DNA of 64,000 nucleotides from Dastarcus helophoroides (lineage: Eukaryota > Arthropoda > Insecta > Coleoptera > Bothrideridae). The stretch spans positions 39,669,435 to 39,733,434 of the forward strand of contig CM053325.1 of assembly GCA_028583605.1 (NCBI GenBank), given 5' to 3'. The position numbers and the translations under genes are program-made. Of this stretch, positions 10,001-23,300 are shown in pieces. The notes under the pieces were generated by a model. The model saw only the letters and a list, made by a program, of their open reading frames with translations. It ran no database searches and had not been told where the DNA came from. Positions within the stretch are counted from its first letter, which is position 1. Every line of letters starts with the position of its first letter.

Positions 10001-13000
10001 AACATTCACGTTTTCTGGATGTTGGGTGTAACCTTGCCTTATCCAGCGTGGGTTGTTGTCTGCCCAGTAATGACAATTTTGACGATTTAACTCACCATTT
10101 AACAAAAACGTCGATTCATCTGAAAACAGGATATTTTCTATGCTTAGAACATTTCTCTTCAGTAGATCCGTTATTTGTTCGCAAAACTGGAGTCTTTTAT
10201 CCGGATCATCTTCTAAGAGTTCATGGAGGATTGTCATTTTATAAAGATGAAATTTTTGCATTTTCAGAATTTTTGCAACTGAAGACTGGCTAATTTTAAG
10301 TTCCCTACCTATTTGACTGGTAGGGACATGAGAATTTTCTTGGACAGGGAGAAGTACATTAATTTTGACATCTTCATTGAGCCCATTCTTACAAGGATTG
10401 CTTGTTTTTCTTAAATGCCCATTTCTCCGAAACTGTTTTTCAATCTTGCTTGCGGTACTTTGCGATATGTGTGGTAAGTCAGGATACTTCTCTTTGAGTA
10501 AACAAATAACTTCATTTTGTTTTCTTGTTCTATCTCCGTAGCCAATCATTATTAAAATTTCAATCTTGTGGGATTCCGTTAAGTGCGGCATTTTGGTCGA
10601 TTTTTTGATTAATGCTGTTTCTAAGTATAAACGACAAACTAATAGCCTCTTCGATCAGTCCGATACTGCTCTTTTTATTTGTTTTTATTAACTTTTTTTT
10701 ATAACATTGTGATAAGACGTCAACCCAGTTTGACCAAAAATGTCAAACAAATCCTTTAATAATAATCAAGAAAAAAAAATATGGTTGATATTTAAAAAAA
10801 ATTGTCGATAACGTCATATCTTAAATTTGGAACATGCTGTATAAAATTTTCCTACATCAAAAAGAGCGCAAATTAAAATAATAATCGACGTGTCTAAACA
10901 TATTTCGAAAAAAACCCTCTTTGAATTATTGAATTTATTCCAAGTTACAAACTAGCGTTGCATTTAACACAAGGACTACATTATTACTACTGGTCAGTTT
11001 TATAATTTAGATCATAACTAATCGATATTTGTGCTTTGTTGGTTAGTTTATGGAAATCATGTGGTTTATTTGAGGCGTTCTGTGCAAAAGTGGCCCATGG
11101 ATATACACTGAAAATTGATAAAGAAAAATATAATTTGTAATACGTAATGCTAATATGAAATATTGCTGCTAAGTAGTAAAAGTATTGAACATGGATTTGT
11201 GTTGCACCATCAGCGGTTGCACTATATATATCAACGTAATATGTAAAATAAATTGAAAGTCAGGAAAGCCTAAATGTGTTGTTAGTTAGGGCACTTTTGC
11301 ACTAACGGCGTCATTTGTGATTTTGTATAATTTTCATTATTCCTTTTACTTTGTATTTGAGATCATTTCAAATAAAATAACTTCTAAAATGTTGTAATAT
11401 AGTTTGGTGGATACATCGATGAGCACAATTTTTTTTAGTTCACAAAACTCATTATTAACTCTGTTCCATATTAATTTCAGAACTCAATTTCGTCCTTATT
11501 TACCCCCTTAGGGGTTTAATTGTTAAAATGGACCAAACTCGTGTTTAATTATATTTTACATAGATTAGGTACACAAAATTTGAGGTTACAGAATGCAGTA
11601 TTAACTTTGTTTTATGCTAATTTCGAAACACCATTTCACGCCCTTTTTACCCCCTTAGAATACTAATTTACAAACATGTCTTCGTATTGCTCTCCCATAC
11701 CATGAAAGGAACCTTTTATCCAAATTTCCCGTTTCTGACTTCGGCAGTTTCTACTCCGTGTTAATGAATAAGTTTTTTAGTCGACCAGAAATTTTTTCTT
11801 GTTAATATTAGTATAGATATAGAAAATGGCACTAACGTAGCTAAGTTATTGTCACTTGAAAACTAAATTGTAAATAATATGTACATATGAGTACCCACTA
11901 CCCACACAAGTCGAGCAGTCCTCATTTTATTAATGCCAGTTAAATATACTCTTATATTTACAAATTGTTTTCATATTTTACTAGACTTCAAAAGTAATTG
12001 ACATTTTCAACCCTTACTTCGTCGAATTCTTTAATATTCCTAACTAATAAACTTTATTAAGGATAAAAACGCAACAAAATTTAAAAATTCCACAAGGTTT
12101 TTTTTAAATATTTGCTCACACTGGACCAGGTTTCGCATTACTGCATCATCGGCGGTCATACCAGCAATTGCTGTCACGTAATACTGAGAAACACTGTTAA
12201 GACTAAAATATATAGAAAATACATTTTAAAGAGTAGCAAGAAGACAATATTGAAGATCGGCGGGTTGTTCAGGAATGTAACTTTATTTTATTTAATATTT
12301 ACTAATTTTTTGTCCTAGAAATATATTTACAAACAACTACACTGCTTTTAAATTATAACCAAGTTTTTTTTATATTTAGGGCGTGCTACTGCGAGTCCCC
12401 CAGTCGACAGAGAAATTAATACTAAAATTGTTCCTGGTGCTGTCACATTCCAAAACAGAGAATCCATGATTAAGATGACCATGGTTAGTCCTGTGGGAAC
12501 TATAGCTTATGTCATTGAAGAAGAAGCTTTGTTAGTAAGAGTCAGTAATGGATGGCAATATGTAGCGGTAAGTAAATTACTTTTTCTTGAACAGACCGAG
12601 AGAACTGAAGGTAATCACTTAGGAAAAGAGAACAATCAATATATGAGAATCTTTTAACTTCTATCCTAACTGATGCTTTTAAAAAACGATAATTGAATGT
12701 TAACTTTATTAAATAAAGAATTTCGCAACGGCTAAAGTTTATAGCACTTCTCAAAACAATATATACTTGTGCTTCTTAGATAATTATATTTCAACTTATA
12801 AAACAATAGAATATGCGAAATGAGCAAAGGTTATGAAACAAAAGCTTTAAAGCTGAAAGCAATAAACGGTTTGCAATAAAGGCCAATTAGCATTAGGATG
12901 AACATTTCAAGAACGTGATTGCTTTGCTACATCTCTTTGATCTCCATGGAACTTTTAAAGTATGCTTGGGAGTTGAAAGCTACTATATACAGGTTAAGAA

Positions 13001-14545
13001 TGACACGAAAATTCCTTTCTAAATTTTCGACCAGAAGCTTTATAAAATTTCAAATTCAATATTAACTTGATTACTAAAATCGCGGATGTTTTGGATTTAT
13101 AACTATGTCAGACTTGTTTTAAAAAAATTTCCATTTCTAATTTCAATAAAAAAAATTAATTGATAGTAGACATAAATTCAGACATGACATGAAAAGAACA
13201 TTTCTTATTTGAAGAAGCCAACAAATTAATAATAATTTGAACAAGTACGAATTGGTAGTCTGAGTTGTAACGTTATTGAATTTAAATATTATAATAAACT
13301 TTCCTTTATTTATAATAATATATTTTCTCAACAAAAAAAATATTTTTATTGATAACCTATATCGAAAGGAACACAATAATTTATGACTAGGACAGTACGT
13401 AATTCCTAACCCAAAAAGAAACTTCCGCGCCTCGCCTGCGTATCTACTAGTATTTGGCCCCCCTTAATTATTTCTTCTGATGAGGTATGGACTCAGAGTC
13501 GCGGCGGAGAGCTTTACAAAAGAAGTTTAAAACTTCTAACAAAAATTGCTCAAAATTTAGGGGAAAAGGCGGCATTTTGAGATTAAAAGAATTAAAATTT
13601 GGAAGAAAGCAAAATGTCCAGAAAATTTTGAAATTTAAAGAAATCAACACATAAAAGGGACTTGAAGTATACATAGGGTTTGGCGCATGAACAGTTAAAA
13701 TTATTTTCTGGATTGTTGAGGTCATTTGCAAGGTTTTTGGTCCAGCCACTCTGATCCTAAATGTTATAGCTACTGAGAAATTATTTTTTTATCTAAATTC
13801 TCCCACTCAAGTCATTTAAAATATTCTGTTTATAGTCGTATGAGCGTAGAATTTTTTAGAACAGTGTTGCAAACAGTTTTTCTTAGGATATGAAATAATT
13901 TGTCCAATAAAATTTTTGGAACAAAATTAGTGGCTTATTGGAAAGTGGAATAATGAATAAGGAAATAGCTTAACAAATGAATCGACAAAATTTCAAGTTA
14001 GTGGTTTTCAATTGTCCCTAAACACGTTATTGCAAAATAAAAGTCAACCTGTTTGTTTCAACTTGTTTACATTTGCTGGCCACAAGTCTGAGAGAAATAT
14101 TTATTTAGGAAATTAATAGAATTGATTAAGCATAAATAATCTGGTATTCCTTGTTTACCCCTTTCACTCATAAATGATGCGTTAATTGTTAGTTTCCCAA
14201 AAATTATTTCAATTCTAATAATTGTAAGATTTTCCCTAGGTTAGCCTTTTAGTTTATATTCAGAGATTTTCAAACCAAATGCAAGTAACTTTGTTCCTGA
14301 TTATCGGTGGGTATTCATTGGTTAGTTTGTACTCTGAGGTTATCAATCTATTGTTCAGGTAACTGTGTTATTTCCCAATTTGTTATCTACCTCTTTTTAT
14401 GTCTTTTTCTAGTTCAAGCCTGTGACGTAGCATTCAGTCTTTAGGTAACAATATTCAAAGGATAATGCTACGAGAAAATGAAACTCAAGCTTGAGAACAG
14501 TCCAGCAGAAGTTGTGATTGATCGTAATACATCAAATTTACAAAT

Positions 14546-14597
<52 letters not shown>

Positions 14598-17500
14598 TCT
14601 CTCTCTCTCTCTCTCGCGCTCTCTCTCTCTCTCTGTACCTTTTTTTACTCGTTCCTTAGTTTATTTTCTGTTTTTCTCATATCAAATCTCAAACCAGTGT
14701 CACAAACACGTTCAATTTTGCTAAAAACTTTCTGAACAGAATATTCCTTTCAAAACAACATCTATATTTCTACAACTGCTGGTCTAATAGCAGGGACGTT
14801 TTCTAGCTCCGAAGGTGGCTAAGCTGTACTAAGAAAAAAAAAACATTTAAATTAAAATTGTAAGCTGGCAAGAAGTTCTCAATTCCTTCACCAAAATATT
14901 TTCCTAACAAGAGCTGATGTTGATACTCCTCACCCATCTACGTTACCGTAGAATAGGGATATTCTAAACTTTGATCGAAAATACAGCTATCGAACCTGCG
15001 GTGATAGATATTATCGAATTTTTTGAACACCTGGAAATTCAGCTTCCAACAGCAAAACACCGAGAAATTATCTTATGAAAATGAGAAGTTTTTGAAGTGA
15101 GTGCGCCTTATTTCTTTTCTTCTCTTTTTTCCTTTTGTTTGAGACTGTTTAGTTTCCTAACAAAGACTTTCTCATTCTTTTGTGTTTATTGTGGAATTTT
15201 TAAATTCCTTTCTCTTTTTTGCGCCCCCTACAAACCCCATATTAATCAAAATTAGGAACGATTATATTCTCAAATTTCAGAAAACTTATTTAAATCAGAT
15301 TAGAGTAAAAAACCTCAAATATAATCGTCACACAATCTTAAATTTATTTGGTCATTGGCACACCCTTTGCATCTCCCTAGATGATATTTGTAATCCACAT
15401 TAACCCGAAAATTAATTTTCAATAAGGATTCTTTAAGCTCAAATCAAAATGCAACTCCTTTTGAATGATTCCATCAAATAATTTTGTGATTGTACTTCGA
15501 TAATAGAGGGTGTTTAGACAATAAAATTCTTTCGTTTTAACGGTGCATGCTCGTCACATGGCTTCACCAGGTCAAATTCAGGTCAGATATTACCGTTATC
15601 CATATTTACCAGCCCTCGTACAGCCCTAACTTATGAAAGCGAACTTAAAAATGTTCTTTTAAAATCCATATTTGTTTTTTTTTCAAGCATAAATTATATA
15701 AACGTGAAACAAACCAGGCCCAACAAATAACTTATCTAATCTATGAACTTTTATAATACAATATTTTTAGATTTACTATTTTTCAAGAGAAATTGAATAA
15801 AATTCAATTAAAATAAATTCGATCAAACAGAATAGATTTAATATAAGTTGCACTTAACACAATGCCTTTCTTTAATTTGCACGGTTGTTTGGAAAAGCAT
15901 TTCTTGTCTCATTCTTGCAAGTGCTACATTAATCATGTAGATAACAATTTCTCTAGCCAGAACTTCCGTAACGTCCACCAGTTCTTTCTTAGGTTCTTAA
16001 ATATGAAAATCGAGATATGTCACGTCCGAGGATCGTGCTGGCTAAGGAATAGGATAGGAATAGAATTTAAAAATGTTTACTACTTTTGACTCAATTTAAG
16101 AATTTGTATCCCTGTAACTAAAATTCTGGGGGATCGTTGCATCAAGTCATGATTTATTTTATACAAGAAATTATTTCAGAAGTAAAAAAATTCGAAGCTT
16201 GTAGAACTGCAAACAAAATAGTTCTGAGAGATGGAATCGGAGATTTTGAATAACTACGAGAAACACTTTAAATTCCTCAGAAGCTGATAGATAGGACCTG
16301 GGTTATCGTGGACAAAAATATTGCGAATGACTCCACAAATCTACTAAATAATTTTTCCGGTTCGTGTGCCAAACACCCTGTATAAGAAGATTAAATTCCA
16401 CATTTTGAGAAAAATTTTGAAACATTTATTATTAGCGTTTAATCTACATTTCGGAAACAAGTTTAAAAAGTGACAGTTACTACAGCAAATTTGGTATTAT
16501 GAGAAAAAATGTCCACATTTCCAAATAAATAAGGGTTCAAAACGATTTTGAAAATATAAGGACGACAAAAAGTCGAAATTTTCAGTTTTTAGGCAAATAA
16601 TAAAAAAAAGTAAAAATTCGAATGGAAATTTTGTTAAGAAAAGTCTAAATTTTCAATTAACATAGTGTGTCCCAGTGGACATGGGATAGATAATATGGGT
16701 AACTTCGTTATTAGTGGAGGTAGAATGTCGGTTAGATGGGCAAAGTAGTGCGGAACTTTCTGTTCCATGCCATTAAGAAACCAATTTAATACGGCCTTGT
16801 TTAGATTTTAGGAAAAAAAGGGTATCAATTGTGATTTTTGAAAATTGTCTGTAACACCTTTATTTGTAGTCCGACTGACAAAAAAAAAACAACAATTTTT
16901 TTTGTTTCACCTACAAAAAGCTTTTCAGTGGCGTAGCTAATTGCTTTTTGGGTTAAATAATTTCTGAGCAAATTATGGCCACTTTGAAAAACAATGTTCA
17001 GAGTTAGGAAAAACAAAACCTTTTTAAAAACTTAAAATATTTGAATTAGAATAAATTTTTATAAAAATGGCCGACAACTGGAAGAAACGGCGAAATATTT
17101 AAAAAAGTGAATTTTTTATAAAAAATTAGATCAAAATAATGTGATAGCAGTAATACCATGCAGCAAAAAACAGTTTAATGAATTATAATTATTTGCAACA
17201 TTTCATAAAACATTTCAAAAAAACATTTTTTTCCATATCTAATTTTTGATCTCCTATTTTTAATTATTCCTATTCTATGTAAAATAAACTAACCTCTTAA
17301 TTTGTGAACTGTCATGAAGTGACGTTTTCAATAAATTTAAATATCACGTAGTCGCATTTCAAAAACTGTTTAGAAAATTGTAAACAAACCATAAAAATTT
17401 AAATATTTCCAAACTGGGCCGAAGAAATGTTAAATAAATTGAGAAAAAAAAACATTTCATAAAACGTTTAAATATTAACTTATTGCTTATTAACTTAATA

Positions 17501-20343
17501 AATTAATGAAAATTAACTTACATGGGACATGATTAAACTGCAAGCACAACATCGCCACCTTTTAAATTACAGGGGATTGGAAATTAGATATGGTTGTACA
17601 TTGATGTTGCCACAAAACAAAAATACTTTTGCATGCACATTGTCTATTAGCCTAATTTTCAGTCACATGCAGGAAAGCGTGTTAATAAAAATGTCTCAAA
17701 AAGCAATGTGGTTTAGCAGGATTATCATTAAAAATTAGTACTTCTTAGGTTTCATCTTGCATTCATCTTTTTTCAGCTTGGATCATTGATACCTGTTACC
17801 ACACCTTCTCCACCAACAACACATGGCCCTCCGCTTCAGCCGCCTTTCGAAGCTAGTAATTTAATTAACCATATACCAAAGCCAGCACACATTTCCAATG
17901 TAAGTATTCAAAGATCGCTCGTTTTTAATTAGCCATAATTTTCTTAAATAAGAATATGCATTAAATCAAATCTATATTGATTTATTGTGCCATTAAATAA
18001 ACTGTACACATATACCGAATTTAAATTTGGAGAAATTATTTGTTTTAAAATTGGTATTTGATAAATATTATAATTTTTTATCTATTGTTACTATTATTAA
18101 TTGCACATTATTTAATTTTTTTTATATATGTATTTGCTTGTTAAACTCTTTAGAATGCAACAAACTGCTTTTGTTTCTGTTTTAAGCAGCACCCCTCTCG
18201 TTAATTTCTGTTAATTAGTTTTTAGATTTTTGAAAACGACACAATAAGTTATGAAGTTGTGCCAAATTTCATTCAATTATGTGCACACGTTTCCCAACTA
18301 TTAATAAAAAACTATAATCTGGAGGTAATTTTCCACACCCTGTAACTCGGAAACGAAGCGTTTTTCGACATGTGTTTATATAGACTTTTAGTCTTATTTT
18401 GGGCTTTAAAATACGATCCTGAATTTATGTTACTACTTTTAGAATCACCTTGTATATCGCAGGCTTTTAGTGAAATACGGCTTTTCAGGAAAAACCTAGG
18501 CACATCATGAAATGCCGGCATTTAACGTAAAATCTTATTATTACTCTAGCCGCCGAGGTTTTTCAAGAAGTGCTTAGTTTATTTATTTACATAGTGCTGT
18601 AAATAGTTTTACACTATCTGCCGAATTGATTGGCCGGCACTTTATGAAATCAATATTTGGAGGTTAGGTAGGATGTTCTCATTTGTGTTTTGTGTTATGA
18701 TATTTGATATCTTAGACACCTGGTTCAGTAGCAAATTTTTTCTTTAACCTTTTATCTCAGTCAGCATTACATATCCCAGCGATTATAGCCTGGCTCAACA
18801 TCTGACCTACACTCACTCCTGCCAGATCTTCTGGTCTTAGTGTTCCTTTCCAGTCAGATTATATCTGTATCTATCAAGGTTTGGACAACACGCACAATGT
18901 GTAAATTTATTTCCTTTTCAGTCCCACACAGTCGACATCGCTCGCTTTCTACTAGGTTGAGTTTAACCCGGTGTCCTTTAAAGTTCCCGTGGCCAGTGAG
19001 CAGGCCTAGTGCTTTGCTTAGTCTGCTTATGTTTATTGCAATAAGTGCTTCAGTCCTTGATTGCAAGAGTTTATCCATCAGAAGTTTTGCTTGCCTGCAT
19101 GAGGTTATGTTTCTCCACCGGTTCGAGGTTTCTTCAAAAATGTTATTTTTGATCAGGAAGAGTGATAGTGCCGTTTATTATTATGAAGCAAAAACAGTTA
19201 ATTGAGCACATAATAAACAATCATTAGTGACCTGTCCTTGAAGATATAGCGATTGATTTCTGTATAGGTTAAACTGCCTTGGGAGGCTCTACATTTTGCA
19301 CCGTCGGATAATTTTTTGGGGGTTGTGTTAAGTTACGGATATACTTGGCAAACCTTAAAATAAAATCTTATAATTGAACTCACTGGACTTATCTTAAATA
19401 GGATGATCGATAACTTCGGGAAGCGGTTATGTTTTTTCGTTAAAGGCATAGCAGAATATGTTTGATATTGTGATTTTCATATAAATATTACAAACTATTT
19501 CCACTTATTATAAATATCTAAAATGCAACAGCTTTTCTAATTGCAGTGACTTGCGGAATTGTTAAATTTAATACTTTACAAGTAATCCTAGCTACCAAAT
19601 TGTTACAATTTATTTTATGTACTATTTTTTTTTGTTTCAGTGGCATCCAAAAATGGTAAGTAAAACCAATTTATATTATTGTTTCAAGATTCAAAAAATA
19701 AACTCATTTGTTCTAATTATTTACCAAAACTTTTTCATTAGAGATTTTTATAATGGGGAGAAAAAAATGGAAAATGGAAATAAAGCAAAAACATGGTAAT
19801 ATGTCTGTAGCTGTACTATTAAAATCCAGTCTGGTTGTGACATTTATTTATTTGGTTACTTATGTACAGGATATCCACGCAAAAACTATACACTTTTGAG
19901 CTTTTGTACCTTGGTGTTTATCATGATTTTGTTATGGACATTCTCGATGTATTACTAAAAAAGCAATTGAAGATTAGATGTAAGCGGATAAGCACTTTGT
20001 GGCCAGCCGCATTCTCAACCGCAACTAGTGGTTGTTAACCGCTGAAAATTGCTGTTGCGAAATAAATCAGTAGTTAAATGGACTTAAAAGAAGTCGCGGC
20101 TATTTATTACATATATCTGCACACGTTATGTAAAGAACAAAAAGAAGAAGAAGGATGAGAGGAAAAATAAATATTGTGAATAAAAACAGAGATCATTCCA
20201 AGTGGCTTGGGGTGAAAACCGGTTTTAATCATTTGTTCCCAAAAATTGAATAAACCTTAATTTATTTATTCTTCATGGTAGACCCTTATTGACCGGAAAT
20301 ATTATGTTAAATGTTAAATAAATTAAAAAAAACTTAATTTATT

Positions 20344-20398
<55 letters not shown>

Positions 20399-23300
20399 GG
20401 TTATATTGCTATATTGTTGTTATGTTATATGTTTCTGTAAAAAAGCCCTATAATAATTTGCTTAGTTGACAAATCTTTAATTTTACAATGCAACTAAAAA
20501 CAGTAATTCGTATAACATTCCCTAAAATTGAAGGCCAAGTTTTATTCTTTTTTTTTCAGCTCCGATTAGCAGCATTAAACGAGCCTTATACTGGAGATGT
20601 ACACGGTATCAGAGGAGCAGATTATTCCTGTTATCGAGAAGCTCGCAGAGCCGGCCTACGTGGCACATTTAGAGCCTTCCTCTCATCGCGCTCTCAAAAT
20701 GTAGACTCAATTGTACGTCAAGCGGACAGAAAATTGCCAGTATCAAATTTACGCGGAGAAGTCCTTTTTAACTCTTGGATGGAAATGTTCAATGGCGATG
20801 GTGCTCCATTTGCACATCCGCCCAGAATTTACTCCTTTAGTGGAAAAAATGTACTTACCGATGTTTCATGGCCTCATAAATCTATATGGCATGGTGCTCT
20901 AATAGATGGAGAACGAGCTTTAGATACTTCCTGCGATGCTTGGCATTCGTCATCTAAAGATAAAGTAGGTTTGGCAGGCTCTCTAAAAGGACCAAGGTTA
21001 CTGGAGCAAACCTCTTACAATTGCGATAAAAAACTAGTCTTATTATGTATAGAAGCTACAAGCGAATTATTTGTCCAAAGAAAAAGAAGAGATACCAACC
21101 AAAGGTATGTAGAACAATTTATTTTATATTTATGCAATGCATTCAAGTGCAGTGGCGGCTGGTGCTAATAAAATTTGGGGGTTGCAAAGAGACATTTGCA
21201 AAAATGTGCCGAAACTGGAAATTTTAAATTAAGCTTGAGAAATTAGGAGATATTGAGGATTTTAAATTGATGTATCTTGTACATATATAGTATATTGCTA
21301 AAATTCCCCTTTTTTTATATTCGCAAAAAAACAGAAAGGAAAAGAAAAGAAAGTACATACGACAGACGAACTTTGGCAGCTGCAAATTTATCAATAAATT
21401 TTTACTGAAATCGAGTATTTCTTGGATTAAGTCCTTTTCTTTGAAGACATCGTTAATGAGGACAATCTTTCCTGGCATAATGATTTTTTTTTTAAAAGTA
21501 TTCATTCTTTCCAGACTGGAGAAGCACCACTCTGCATCAGCAGAAGCCATTGGGATAGTTATCAGGATTTTTAAAAGATTTAGAGTTTCACTAAGCTCAC
21601 TGTTTTCTGAAATAATGTTATAGAGTACAAGTAAATCAAAAGCAGATTTAAACTTTTCTTTTTCGTAGATTACAGTTAGTTCAGTGCTAAGTTTTTATAA
21701 ATTAAAAAATTGGTTAAACTTTTCAAAAAAAAAACTAAGGTTGCTGCAATTAAATGGCCAGTAAAGCTAATTCGTTCTTTAGCTTAGCAGATAGATAACA
21801 ATGTCGCATAGGTACTTCTTTAGCTTCGCGAACTACTTCTGTTAAAACTTCACTTTTTACAAAACACCATCTGCACAATATTTAAGTCATGTATAGGTCA
21901 TCCATGTCGCTTAATTTCCAGTTTTTTTTTGATACAGATAGGTTAGAGAATGGCTGCGCAATTAAACTTTGCACCGAATTCATTTTTATTTGTGTTCCAA
22001 GACTCGCAACATTGACCGATAACAGATTATAATAGCGTATCGATATTTGGTTTGCATCCACAAGTGCAACCTAATGCTTGCTTATGGGCAAGTATTTTAA
22101 GCGAACAAAATAAGAGTTAAGGCGCAGGTGCATATGTGTAAAGCAAAGTTTGCAGTCTAGCCTGCAAACCTTGCAAACCATGGACCCAACAATGTCGTCA
22201 AACGCTTTCGAATCGGCGGAATCCGCTATAGTCATTAGTATGTTTGGTTAATTTGGTAGCTATAAATCTGTTATCAATAAATAAAATAAACAACACAAAG
22301 AACAATTTACTTTCTTTTTTATCCCAGCGTTTTTTTGGAGGTTGCGCAAACCTGCAAACCTTAGCACTAGCCGCCACTGTTCAAGTGTAATAACCTGAAG
22401 TGTGAAGAAAACATCTAAAACACAGATTGTAGTTACTGAGATAACTTATTTGTAGATGTGTACGATTACGCATAAGATTGCCATAAACCAAATCTATTTC
22501 TTAAACCCATTACCTTGTACACAGTGCCTTTTAATGAAAACTATCCCAAGCCCCTAGATTAATCTCTCCTAATTTTTTAAATAGCACCTCTATATTTTTC
22601 TAAAGTCTTGGATTCTTCTTCACGAATAATTTTAAAAATGTACAATATTCGGGTCTAGAATGAACAGTTGGAGAGTTATGGATAAATGCATTTTAAGATC
22701 CATATTTTAATTTTGCTTTTCCTGGAAAAAGAGCAACACAAAAATACTCAATGCAATTTAACAAAATTGATGGAAAAATTTATAAAAATTGTATCCGTGG
22801 GTCTGTAGCTAAAAAGTGCAGAAAGGGTAATCTACAACCAAGCTTTTGAAGGATCTGTTTTAGAGCTAGTTGTTTACGAGAGCCAGCAGGCTAGAAATAA
22901 TTAAAATACTAAAGAATGAAAATCTATCCAAATATTTATTTATGTTTCAAAATGATAAGGGACAAGTCCGTCTGTACGTGAATATATGGAGGGAGATAGG
23001 CAAAAGAGGTGCCATGGTGCAGTGGCCACCTAGGTCACCCTCCTAGATTTTTTTCAGTTCAGTTATTTAAAAACAAAAAAAATATACAACACACCCAAAA
23101 TTCAAAGATAACTTATGAGACAAAATTATTGATGAATGTCCAAAATTGACCTCAGATGTGTTATCATAAATAATGTTGGAGATGTATTTGAACCTAAATT
23201 GTGTCATTGTGTCAACAAAAGACAACTTTAATACCTGGTACTTTTTTCTTTTTAATTAAATGATATTACAATTACTGCTACAATGTTTCATTTATTCAAC

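Noticed and set aside
14478..14735. Ser/Leu/Arg-rich frames
   Set aside because: Translation of the CT/CG microsatellite.
20488..20559. Upstream extension of the endostatin frame to an ATG at 20488
   Set aside because: It runs through a strong pyrimidine tract and AG acceptor; these residues are intronic.
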